From Pseudopyrenochaeta lycopersici (Eukaryota > Ascomycota > Dothideomycetes > Pleosporales > Pseudopyrenochaetaceae): a stretch of DNA of 64,000 nucleotides. Of the stretch, positions 11,871-22,493 are shown one piece after another. Every line of letters starts with the position of its first letter. Positions within the stretch are counted from its first letter, which is position 1. The position numbers and the translations under genes are program-made. The stretch covers positions 1-64,000 of the forward strand of contig NHZP01000089.1 in NCBI GenBank assembly GCA_003313425.1, in the 5' to 3' direction. A model generated the notes under the pieces. The model worked only from the letters and a program-made list of their open reading frames with translations. It had not been told where the DNA came from and ran no database searches.

Positions 11871-13788
11871 TAGTAATAGATTCTAAAGTAATACTTTTAT
11901 ATCCTTTATATATAATAGGCGTAATAAGAGGAATTAGCTAGAACCTCTAAGTAAGCTAGAGGAACTACTATAAGATAAAGTTTACATATACCCTATTATT
12001 TACTAATATTTAGGTAACGTAGAAGGCGTTTTCTTATTATCTAATTATACTTAAGAAAGTAAACTAGTCTAAGCTATCTAGATATAGCTTATCTTTCTAG
12101 ACAGCCTACGTATGTTATAGGAGTACCTGCGCTATAGGCTTATATATACTACCTTAGTAAGTAGTAGCTAGCGTAGTTTCCTGAGACTAATTATGAACCT
12201 TAGATAAAGGACTTTTATCTAGGGTTACTCTTCCTCTAAATAAATAACGTCTTTAGCTTTATAACTATTACTATTAGAGGCGTCTTTACAGTTAGAGTTA
12301 TTAGTCTCTAGGCTTATATACACGTAATAATTAGTAGCTAGGTTACTACGTAGATTTCCTTAATACTAGTTATAGCTAGAGTCTACGTTATAAGGCTTAG
12401 GACTATTAGCTAGCTTATAGTTACCTATTCTATTATCTTTAAATAATAGACGTAGCTCTAGAGTAGGCTTACTAGTTTTATTAATAGCCTTATCTACTAC
12501 TATTCTTAGAATTAATTTATAAGGTAGTGCTAGGCTTAGTTTAGCTAGTGCGTTACGCCCCTTTATTTAATTAGCGAGATACTAAGGTAACTACTAGAAG
12601 TTATAGCTCTAATATACGTTATTAATTATATTATAGAGAGATTAGAAGTTAGTAGTAGTATAGATAGTAGGTACGCTACTAAAGCTCTATTAGAGATAGC
12701 CTAGAAGCTTAGCTTAAAGTTTATAAGTTTAAGTTATAGCTATCTATCTAAGCTAAGTAGGAATAGTATTAAACTCTGTCTAGAATAGAGCCTATACTTT
12801 AACTATAGTAAAGTTTTCTAGTAAGCTATATTTTAAGAAGATAAAAGTATTATATTACTATTCTACTATAATATAATAGTTATAGTTACTAAAGATAAAG
12901 TTAAAGATATAAAAATACTTAAAGTTATCTTTATATTAATATAAAAACTTATTAAGCTCTTGTAGTAAAGTTTAAGTAGAACTACTAGTAGCTTAAAAGA
13001 TAAATTATACTTATATATTATTATATTACTAGTCTAAGCTATTATTTTTAAAATAGTTAAGTATCTTTATAATCTACCTATAAAGATAAAGACCCTTAGA
13101 GTATACTAAAGGTACCTAAACTTACTTATTCTTTATAAATAAAAATTAATATAACTTTTTGATCTTATAGTAGAGCTTAGTTAGATAAGAGCTTAGCGTT
13201 ACTATATTACTTAGAGATATTTAGTATTTATAAGTAAAAAGGAGGTTAGTTTAGAGTAGAATATACTAAGAGGAACTAAACTAATTAAGAATACTACCTA
13301 CTATATTACTTTATAAAAGGATTTACGTAAGCGTACCTATTTCTCTTAGTATAAGATTAGTTATAGCTCTTAGGGCTAGCTATAATAGAGTAAGCCTAAA
13401 GAGGCCTAAAACTTTAAAAAAGCTAAATAATAGATAATTACGTAATATAGAGTTATATTTATTCTTAATTTCTTATAATAAACCTTCTAAGGTCTTATAG
13501 TTAGTAACAAGCTTATTCTATTATTTACTAAGCTTATTATATTCCTTAACTAGCTTATTGTTTTTATTAAATAGAGCTATATTATTATTTAGTTAGTTTC
13601 TAGTTCTAAGTAGAAGTATTAAGATAGCGTATATCTAATAATTTCTTATCTTTATTAAGAGTATATAGGGTATACCTAAATAGTATTATTAGGCGTGTAA
13701 GTTATATAGGCTTAAGGCTTAAGAACTTACTAAAGTAGTTCTTTATAAGCTAGATACCTAAGAGTACTAATTAATAAAATAGAAGTAA

Positions 13789-13871
13789 GTAAACTTAAAC
13801 TTATAGATAGTAGTAAACTTAAACTTATAGATAGTAGTAAACTTAAACTTATAGATAGTAGTAAACTTAAA
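13789..13871. repeat. 24-bp tandem repeat, 3 full copies plus a partial copy
   Basis: The unit GTAAACTTAAACTTATAGAT + AGTA repeats at 13789, 13813 and 13837 with no mismatch, followed by an 11-bp partial copy. 24 bp is eight codons. In the minus-strand frame each unit reads VYYYL*V*, i.e. an octapeptide repeat with RIP stops, so the array was probably coding. Confidence 0.85.
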
Positions 13872-15004
13872 AGGCTACTTAGAGGAAGATAGTTATTAAA
13901 GTCTTTAAAGAGACCTAGATTAGTAGCTTCTTTATATAGCTATATCTAATAAGCTCTTATAGTATACTATATTATATTATAAAAGAAGGAATATAAATTA
14001 ACTTCTTTAGTTAATAAGTTAGTATAAGAGCTTATTAGCTTAAATTTAAAGTACTCTATATCTTTAATAATAAAGTTTTTTAAAATAACTAGTTCTAAAT
14101 CTTCTATAGCTTTATTCTTATTCTTCTCTTAGTATTAATAAGCTCTTTCTTTAAGTTAATTCTAAGCTGCCTATATTTTAGATAACGTGTTATCTTTCTA
14201 ATAAGCTTAAAATTTAAGCTACTAGCTAGAAGACTATTTATTCTAAGAGCTATCTACTATTAAGCTAAATAAAGAAAGTTAGATAAAAGTAAGAGTAAAT
14301 ATAGAGGTAAAAGTAAAAGTTAAAGTAAAAGTAGAGAGAATCTTTAAGCTTTAGTAAGTAGACTTAAGATTTAACTATTAGTTAAGTAGTATTATGAGTT
14401 AAGTAAGATTACTAAGACTAAGAGAAATACTTAAGAGTATTATATATAGGCTAAGTTTAAAAAATTACTTAATTAAGAAGTTTTAGAGAGTAAATACGTA
14501 CTTAAGGTAGTACGTGCGCGTAATTAAAATATACGTACAGACTATAGTATATAAAAGTAAGAATAATTTCTAAAGTATTCTTATTTAAGGAAAAGAATAA
14601 CAAGATATATCTTATTAATAATAATCCTAGTATTTAGGTAGCGTAAAGTATAAGTACTAAGGTATAAAATAAGTTACTAGTAAAAAAACTTAGTAAATTC
14701 TAGGCTATTCTAAAGCTTAACTAAGAGAGAATAGCTTCTAAAATTTTAGCTAAACTAGTAGTAGAGGATAGCTATAAAGATCTTAAAAGCTATTAGTAAG
14801 GATAACTAATAAGACTATAAGGTTAGTTCTCTAGGATAGAGTAAGAGACTATATAGAGGGAGTTTTAATACTAAGATAGTAAGAGAGCGCTTCTATAAAG
14901 AGTACTAAGAGTTAAGAATAATTAGTATTACTATTACTATACTATAGAGTATAATATTAAGTTAAATATACTAAGCTATAAGAGCTTATTATAATAATCT
15001 ATAT

Positions 15005-16100
15005 ACATAATGAGCTTATCGCGCTTACCGCGAGCGTTGCGAGCGCTTGTCCTTGGCAGAGCGAGCGGTTACGTAACGTGTGAGAAAGTAGAACACTGGC
15101 GCTTCCTGACTAGTCGTCAGTCCTTAAGGCATCCTCTCCTTGACTGGGATTTCAGGTCCTAACAATAGCACTGTAAATTAACTATTATACAAGGGCTATC
15201 CTAAAGCTTAACTAAGGGGGGATAGAATCTAGTCTTAGTACGTTAGTACTACCTTACTATTAAACTGACTTAAGAGGTAATAGCTTAAGTAACTGTGTAT
15301 TAACTATAGAGAGGAGCTAAAGCGCTATAAGATCTGCTATTATGTAAGGCAGTTAACACGCATAGTTAGGATAGTCTTAGTTAAAGAAACTTAATTTAAA
15401 AGGAAATGGATAAAATAGCAGATACCTCTTACCTTCAGGGGAGAGGTGCTGCCTATATACATGAGCTAGAGCAGGCTAGTCCCGATCCAGTTATCCAACT
15501 AGATGAAAGGTAAGAGGTAAGAGTTACCTTTCACCTGCGTCTAGTAACTTGGAAGGATTGAACCCTTTCACCTGCGTCTAGTAACCTGAAAGGATTGAAC
15601 CCTGACACGAACAGCGAGGAGCGATTCCCCAGCTCCAACCATGCCTCGCATATCGCCTCGTAGGGACCCAAAAATCAGCCCTGGTGTAATGGATCAAGTG
15701 CTCCGGTCACTAGTTCACTGTTCCCTCCAAATTTGAGAGTTTATCTCTGAGAGTGGACAAACAGTAGATAAACTCATTGTAAGGCAGACTCCACAGCACA
15801 GTTAGGACGGTCTGGTCGAAGGGGATTCTATTTCAAAAGAATAGACAAAATAGCAGATGCCTCTTACCTTCAGTATAAGTGGCCTGACTATATGCACAGA
15901 GCACTGCTGCTAGCTAGGGTGCTAGGCTTGAGTAAGCTTAGTAAAAGGCAAAGTAATTGTTAGTTGCTAGCTTTCACTTAGCAATTCTAACTTAACTCAT
16001 ATAACAAGAATATCCTAATCTAAATACCACTAAATTAAGTATTATATTAGAGTCTTGCTATTAAATTATGCTCCCGTAGTGTTCGACTTGGTCTAAGCCA
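15005..16100. repeat. repeat-rich non-coding block with a diverged internal duplication
   Basis: No gene seen. A 37-bp unit (CCTTTCACCTGCGTCTAGTA..) is present twice in tandem at 15527-15563 and 15564-15600. Separately, about 15351-15445 and 15782-15875 are diverged copies of one sequence sharing AAAATAGCAGATRCCTCTTA. The left copy shows more TpA, so one was hit by RIP more than the other. The 15010-15180 stretch is GC-rich and may be a transposon end. Confidence 0.6.
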
Positions 16101-16105
16101 GCAGA

Positions 16106-16507
16106 GTGAGGTTGTGGAAGGTCGCTCAGAATGACAGCAAACGACCATGCCATGACTGTCTCTTCGAGTATGCTAGGCACAAAGAATTTTCAAAGATCGA
16201 GGCGTGCTCGCTTTATTGCAACGTCGAAGTATGGTCGTCCAGGCTGGGAGGGATCGGAGTTAATCCGGATGTCAACAGGCCTCGGGGTTCAGGCGGGTTG
16301 AGTTGGTTGATGTTAAGCGGTGGTTGATGTCAAGAGGCAGCGTGTGGAAGTGTGAATGCAACGGGAGCGTCGTCGCGGCCCAGCCGACCTCCGGCAGCTT
16401 CTGTTCCTATGCCACCCCGCGTCCGATTAACGCTGATATTTATGGACGCTGACGAGGATGCTGACAGTACGGGCACCGACGCGGTCGTCTACGGAGGGGA
16501 GCGAATC
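16106..16507. other. intergenic, nothing recognised
   Basis: GC-balanced sequence downstream of the broken amine oxidase gene. A short open frame (16106-16327, plus) has no recognisable features, and I do not call it a gene. Confidence 0.4.
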
Positions 16508-18619
16508 CTATAACCGAACAAATGGACCCACGTGCAGGTAGGATGGTAATTGACATACATGATCATGATCTGTGTCACATCTGCTATATAATTTGTAGGG
16601 ATGTCTGTTATGATACGATACCAACCCCGCGTAGCCCCATTTTCGTGCCGGTTTGACTGTATTTCGCCGAACCATATCGCTCGTTGATTTCGTGCCCAAC
16701 GCGGTCTGTATATGCAGTGTACCATCGATACCATCATCTACCTCCGGAGGCATGTCGCACAGATCATTCAACTCTCGTTGCTTCTCCCATACATCAACTC
16801 TTGTCAAAAATTTGTGCACGCTAGCAAGTGCACTATCCAAGCTACCACCAATCCACCCATGGTGCACACTGCTCGCCTCTCCACACATGTGGAAATGGAT
16901 GTCCGCCGCTAGGCGTATAAGATAAGGGTATAAATTCGAGAGTTAGCCAGGTCCAAACAGTGCAAAGGCGCCCCAAATAAACGGGTCGTGAGACCAGCTC
17001 CAAGCGTGGTGTGATATGTAGGCGTCGCTAATAATCTGGCGAACCGCTTCAAGAGTATTCAGGTCATGGCAGGAGGTGGGAGTTTGTTGGAAATTCTTCA
17101 GGTGCACCCGAGCCAGATTGTCTAGCATCAGGTCACGGAGCTCGTTATCATGACGCGCAATTAGATTACTAATGCGCCTCGCATCCTGAGACCACGTTTA
17201 GCTACAAATAAGGGTGGCCGACTCACCTTGCGGGTCTTGGACATTATAAGATGGGTACACGCACGTGCAAAGGGGTGTATCTGTGGCGGTCTCTCCGCCG
17301 CTTGTGATGCTGCATTTCGTTATCCACCATGGATAAGAGAAATTCATGGCCACCTTTGCATTGTCGCTATAGTTCAAACTTCTGATTGCGTCCTTTTGAC
17401 TAGAATACAGATCGAGACCTGTTAAATCCATTCGTTGCAGATATGGCAGGCTGGTTGTGTAAGAGACAGACGTATATGAGAGAGAGCTTCCTTCGGGTTC
17501 CCAGGCGACAAAAACATTGATTTCGTTGGTCTTTAGATTCCTAGCATATTTTCTCACGCGTTTTCCATGCTGTACTGGTTACTCGATAACCTTCTCCGTG
17601 GCCTGGATCAAAAGTGAAGTGCCCCGTCAATACAGTACCACTTTATGGCCTCTTTCCCAGGCCAACAATGCCGAAAGAGTCCATGACTGCCTCTGAGAAT
17701 TCTTTATTAAAGAGGCTGCTTGATGTGTTGTTGGTCTCCAGCCACTGGATACTGAAGAAGTCCAGGGGTTTCAAGGGTGTCGGTCCATTCTTAGCTGGGG
17801 GTAAATTTTTCAAAAGAATTCGCAAGTGGTATAGCTAGTATACATTAGGAGCTTGAACCTTCTACCAAGTCCCGAGGCATCGCCTTTTAAGAGGTCTACA
17901 AACACCATTGAGCAGTTTTTGCACATCGTCAACATTCGTATCAGGCACTGAACCCCCGTTCGCTTCGCCAATACGAAACGGATCAAATCCGCACGGCTCG
18001 CCGTCAATGAGTATTATGTCATTATACATGGTTGGGCATGTGACAGAATCGTTCTTTTGGTTGAAGAAATACGGGATCAGCGGAAGATTCAACCGCTCAA
18101 AAAGCTTGAAAGTCGACTTCATGATGTCAATTTTAGGGATCGCATGGTGCCGGCATCGTAATAATTGTGTGAGATATCAGAGGAGTAATGACAGTATATC
18201 CGCTTTCCAGTTCTCTTCGATGCTTCCAGGATGTCGTATTCCAGGCTGGGGAATTTTCAGACTGTCCAAAATGATAGCAATGAATAGGCCAGTAATACCG
18301 GCGCCGGCGATGCAGATCCTGTGCTCAACACTCAAGTCATCGGGTTTCATAGAAGAGATTATATCATCTTCCTGCACAACATCTTCCGGTAGGTCAATAG
18401 GCTTGTGGGGGTTCTGTCAAGAAGACAGTTCAAATGAGGAGCTGAGAAGGGAAGGAATTCCGTTTGCGAAGTCGCTTGTGAGAGATCCTGCTTCTGTGGA
18501 CCGTGGTCAGTCCATTTCGTCAGATTAACCAGTTCATGGAAGATATTCTCCCTGATAAGCCTCGACGCCCATCTGAAGTGAAAGCTACAGTCACCCGTGC
18601 CCGTACTTGGCGAAACCAT
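16508..18619 (-). pseudogene. FAD-dependent L-amino-acid oxidase (amine oxidase family), multiply frameshifted
   Basis: In life this would oxidise L-amino acids to 2-oxo acids, ammonia and H2O2 using FAD. Recognisable from N to C: DLPEDVVQEDDII, the dinucleotide-binding loop ICIAGAGITGLFIAIILDSL (about 18310), LEYDILEAS, HNYYDAGTMR, IMKSTFKLFERLNLPLIPY, AKNGPTPLKPLDFFSIQWLE, EFSEAVMDSFGIVGLGK, KWYCIDG, LDLYSSQKDAIRSLNY and the C-terminal FAD/active-site block FHMCGEASSVHHGWIGGSLD (about 16890). These lie in different minus-strand frames. I count at least five small indels (near 18260, 18147, 17880, 17835 and 17605) and stops including TAA inside FGPG*LSNLYPYL (about 16940) and CS*TWSQDA (about 17198). 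Two or three of the changes fit RIP, but the indels do not. The 5' end is uncertain. Confidence 0.85.
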
Positions 18620-18699
18620 ATTCGTGACAATCCAAAAGCTGTGACTAAACCTCTTGACAGAGAGAGAAGATTAAAGAAGGGGGAGATATATGTGTCTCA

Positions 18700-19839
18700 T
18701 AAACGATGAGTGTATATGTATTGGCGCATACGGAATGAGTGCGAGATTAGTTCTCGAACGCATTTTGGCAATCTGTGGGCCAGATTGTGGTCTTCCATTA
18801 TCATCCCTGAAGATCATCAAGATTGTCTGATAAGGCAGGTATGGAAGGTGATGTATTATCTATCTAAGCCGCAGCGCATCGAGACTCTATAGCAACAAGG
18901 GCAGACGCCATTCCTAATCAAGATGATTACCAGATGCGAAGGGCTACCTACGTGACTGCTAGCCAGGCCAGCATAGATTTTGTCTAGACCCCTACCCCAG
19001 GTGCTGAGTGAGAGATTCCTTGTATCGTATCCTTACACCTGACGAATCAATCAGTGGCCGAAGCCAAGGGATGGAACGCAGCCGGATGTGAGACCCCTCC
19101 CCACCCCACCATTAATTAGTAATACTTAGATTTGAAGTTATCTGACTCTAGGTCTCCAACGTTAGGGCTGACTATCCAGTATCCAGTTTCAGGCCTTTGC
19201 TTAGGATACAGTTAGGCCTCCACATAAATCAGTGGAGATGACCAGATATAGTCATCGCCAATCCAACGTCCTCTAGTTTCGTGATGTCAATATGTCATGA
19301 TGATACGTCATCTCGAAACTCATCTTGTGTCGCATAGCTCTGACTATATTCCATCTCATAGTCTTAAATTGTACCTAGTAATTCAGGCAGTGGAAGCACC
19401 TGTCAGCAAAGTTCAAAAGTGTGATGAGTCCACGCTGGGAACAAGACTTTGGCAACTCATATTCTTCCACCGCTTAATATCCTACCTTGTAGGCTGGCCA
19501 TTAGAAAGAGATGGTGCATTTTTGTTGGCATTGAGTGCATTCTTCAATTCATCATAGCTCATACAAACGCGGACTGGGTTTCCCTTAGCGTCGTCATTAA
19601 ACAAATCTTTTCATCTTCCAACGACTCACATGGCTCATGTCTCATATGCTAGCGACTCCTAAGTTTGTCCACGTTGCTAACAAGATGCTAGCTTTTATAC
19701 TGTCACCGGATCTAGATGTTAAAGCCTTTAAAAGCGTATGCGGGGAGGTGGATCCATTAGCATTGCAAAACTGGGCACATACCTTCTCTAGCACAATGCT
19801 CTACTCCTTGTATAAGCTGATCGCCTTTTATCAAGCAGT
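18700..19839. other. intergenic, degenerate; possible 5' part of the PQ-loop pseudogene
   Basis: Base composition is near normal. Short open frames at 18710-19855 have no recognisable domain. A hydrophobic stretch near 19449-19560 could be an upstream part of the PQ-loop gene below, but I cannot connect it. Confidence 0.35.
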
Positions 19840-20580
19840 GCCATCTCCATCGTAGCATGGGTTGTAGTATACAGCCCACAGATTTTCGAGAATTTCCGCC
19901 GAGGCTCATCTGATGGCCTATCACTATATTTTCTTGTATTATAGCTATTAGGCGATATCTTCAATGTCGTTGGCGCCATGTTCCAGGGCGTCCTATCGAC
20001 CATCATTATTCTTGCCACATACTTTACCGTGGCTGATATAATGTTGTTAGCTCAATAGTTCCTCTACAGGGGTTTCACATGGAAGGAGATGGTCTTGCCT
20101 CCTACCCCGAAGCTGATGGAAATAGGAGAACTAAAGGAAAGAACAACATTACTAGATGGACCTGCACCTGACGAGAGGTAAAGCGGGAAACAATAACGAA
20201 ACATACTCTCAACTTCCCTTAGCTTTGCCTATAGTGTCTGAGGAGCCTGCAACTCACCCTACATATACCAACTTACAAATGCATTTAAGAAATATACCGG
20301 CTGTTCTCTTGGTTTGTAGTACAGGCATGGCACCTTGTTCACCACTCTGCAAGCAGTGGCCAATCAAATCCCGTTCGGGAGATTCCTAAGTTTGACATTT
20401 GCGGTCAAATCTTCCGCTGGCTTTGCGCTGTTTTGTATTTTCTTTCAACGCTTCCCTCAATTAAATTTAAACTGCCGTGGCAAGTCTGTGGAGGGACTTT
20501 ACGTTCTGTCTTTCCTCTTCGCTTGCTTGGTGAATTTGATGTATGTCTTCTTCTGTGCTCGCTTCCTTTGCGTGATTTAA
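19840..20580 (+). pseudogene. PQ-loop repeat membrane protein (Ypq/cystinosin-like), inactivated
   Basis: PQ-loop proteins are seven-helix carriers of vacuolar/lysosomal membranes that export basic amino acids or cystine. Two PQ-loop repeats are visible: AISIVAWVVVYSPQIFENFR followed by GSSDGLSLYF (19840-19925), continuing LLGDIFNVVGAMFQGVL and VADIMLLAQ (to about 20065); then, about 400 bp on, GQIFRWLCAVLYFLSTLP and, in another frame, QRFPQLNLNCRGKSVEGLY with VLSFLFACLVNLMYV (20445-20560). The lesions are TAG for the Trp in VL*LLGD (about 19946), TAG after LLAQ (20057), and at least one frameshift in the second repeat near 20450. The linker (20100-20335) is hydrophilic, as in fungal Ypq proteins. 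A start codon was not found. Confidence 0.75.
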
Positions 20581-20908
20581 ACGTCGTACAGCCGCCTCAT
20601 TCGCTGCTTAAAGTTTAGTGTTCTCCTTCCCCAGTAACGCTTCACCTCTTGCAAGCTTTTTCAAGGCTTCAACTATACTTTCTGGTTAGCTATCTCTATG
20701 TCTCTGTATTTCCATGAACCAGCCTCGATTATGGCTCAAATTCCATAGTGCCGCTAGGTGTTCGCACCTGCCACTTTCTGTTGTCTACAGTAGGTGGTAT
20801 AGGTGTACGTAAATAGAGCCTTGTTATCTTTAATTAACTTCTACTATGTTTCTTGTTCTTCAAATACCCCTAAGACAAGCTAGAGCTATATAGAACTAAT
20901 TTTTACAA
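20581..20908. other. intergenic between convergent PQ-loop pseudogene and alpha-galactosidase
   Basis: About 330 bp with no gene; it should hold the 3' UTR of the minus-strand alpha-galactosidase. Nothing else seen. Confidence 0.5.
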
Positions 20909-22403
20909 CTACAAAGTTGGATAACTCTCTATGGGTTCGTTAGCTGGTGAAAACGGCTGAAGGGATCTCTCGTTTTGCAATTCAGAGTTTGGAACGGTGA
21001 ATAACGTACTGTTAGCTTTTACGATCCTAATAGCCATTGTATCATGTTTCTTGACAAGTCCTTCATATTTTCCTGAGAAGCAACCTATCTCTTTACCAGT
21101 CCATGAGTTGTACACAGTATATTTGGTGTCTGCATTTAATCCGGGTACCTCCGCAAAATTAACTGTCTTGATATCTGCAATATCCAGCGTATTAAGAGCA
21201 AAAACATGTGTGCCTTTAGAAGATTGTCCACTCCAGTATTCGGCTGGATGTGTCTGGTTCCAAGTCAAGTCCGGGTTGATACCCCATTTGTACGGCTTAG
21301 CTGCGGCTCCATAGACTGGATCTTGGTTGAAGGCAATAAGCTCCTTGTTACTGAGAATCTTCAAGATCTCTGGCTTGATGCTGTCTAGCGGCGTCCCGAT
21401 AATAAGAGGGGATTTCAAAGCCGCCCACAATGCGAAATGGGAGCGATTTTCTTCCAAGGTCAAGTTTCCATTGCCGACTTCGAGCATGTCCCAGTCGGCG
21501 TGACCCCAGAAGTTGGTGCTGTTGTAGAAGAAAGATGCATGGTTGAGGATAGGCATGATACCCCACGACCATTGGTGCTTTCCTGTCCATTCAGGATAGA
21601 TGTCACCCCACATTCGCCAGCTGTGACCGGTTCTGTTGCCCCACTCTTCGATGTGAGCATGTCCCCATGCACATTGCGAATACTCAATTGTGCGGTTGGT
21701 AGCAAGAAGCGCATCGCTCATGATCTTGTAACGGTCGAAAGTCTTTGACATAACCCAGTCGTAACCTGGTGGCGCTGGGATCGGCTTTGCTTCCCCGTCT
21801 CCACCAGCAGTTTGATCTTCGTTAGGAGGTCCCCCCAGCCAGTTTTCAGGCCACCATCGATAATCATCGATCCAATTGCCAGGGACGGCACAATTGTCGT
21901 ACTTCAAATCTGACAGATATCAGAAACAAATTATGGTTTCAAAACATTGTATACAAACAGTCAATCCCCCATTCAGCCCACGTCTTCGCGTCCACCTCTT
22001 CATGGCCCAAGGAGCCAGCATACCCACCGCATGTCTTGCTACCCGCATCGCCGTAAATACCGATCTTGAGCCCAAGATCGTGGATCTTATTTGCGGTATG
22101 TTTGATGCCCTGAGGAAACTTCTTGTGGTCTGGAACAATCTTTCCGGTTATGTTATCTCGCTGCTTGACTTTGTCGCTCCAACAGTCATCGATGTTAACA
22201 TGGTTGTAACCGAGGCCCTTCAATCCGAGAGACACTAGAAGCTCACCAACAGTGAGAAAGACAGTCTCATTGATGGCGCACTCGTATTCGTTCCATGAAT
22301 TCCAACCCATTGCTGGCAAACGGCCAGTAACTCTGTCCTTAGAGATTAGAGCGAAACTGGAACAGACTAGCGCCAGTCCAAGGAATGTAAAACGTAGAGT
22401 CAT
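20909..22403 (-). CDS. secreted alpha-galactosidase, glycoside hydrolase family 27
   Basis: Hydrolyses terminal alpha-1,6-galactose from galacto-oligosaccharides and galactomannan outside the cell. Two exons, complement(20909..21909, 21959..22403), with a 49-bp intron (GTTTGT..CAG) that joins GID to YLKYDNC; 481 residues. The start at 22403 gives a signal peptide MTLRFTFLGLALVCSSFA; the frame runs on upstream but without another ATG. GH27 blocks: MGWNSWNEYECAI (about 32-44), NIDDCW, IGIYGDAGSKTCGG, the nucleophile Asp in LKYDNC (about residue 153), SQCAWG, the acid/base Asp in WRMWGDIYPEW (about residue 251), then GHADWDMLEVGNG and ALKSPLIIGTPL. The C-terminal beta domain is complete. It resembles Aspergillus AglB-type enzymes. 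No stop or frameshift is seen, although broken genes lie on the upstream and downstream sides, so it is probably functional. Confidence 0.95.
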
Positions 22404-22476
22404 GGCCAGTGTCGATTCTTCGATATGAACCAAGTAGTATTGACGCTTATTCTTTGACTTACTGACGTTCTCAAGC

Positions 22477-22482
22477 TATATA
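22477..22482 (-). promoter_or_regulatory. possible TATA box of the alpha-galactosidase gene
   Basis: GAGATATATAGC on the minus strand lies about 75 bp upstream of the chosen ATG, at a fitting distance for a core promoter. Based on motif and position only. Confidence 0.4.
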
Positions 22483-22493
22483 TCTCATCATTC

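Larger units (their letters stand above)
11000..15000 (-). mobile_element. minus-strand gypsy-type polyprotein remnant, split by a solo LTR
   Basis: On the minus strand, from about 15000 down to 11000, long stretches read through with only TAA/TAG stops. Around the solo LTR the frame gives ILVNNRVYVNFIL on one side and TYRVKFYAKINSYY..AFNLVLRFYQKKLYAL on the other. The second stretch resembles the retropepsin DLVLGLPWL-type block, and the two halves join if the LTR is removed. The upstream (right-hand) part contains an octapeptide repeat (13789-13871) and no domain I recognise; it may be Gag. Assigned to gypsy from the protease-like part only. Confidence 0.5.

Noticed and set aside
15545..15600. 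tRNA-like box B (GGGTTCAATCC) on the minus strand, repeated twice
   Set aside because: No cloverleaf or matching A box can be formed around it; it is part of the 37-bp tandem repeat.
16489..16925. Several overlapping short frames on both strands
   Set aside because: Shadows of the last segment of the amine oxidase pseudogene; only the frame with CGEASSVHHGW is meaningful.
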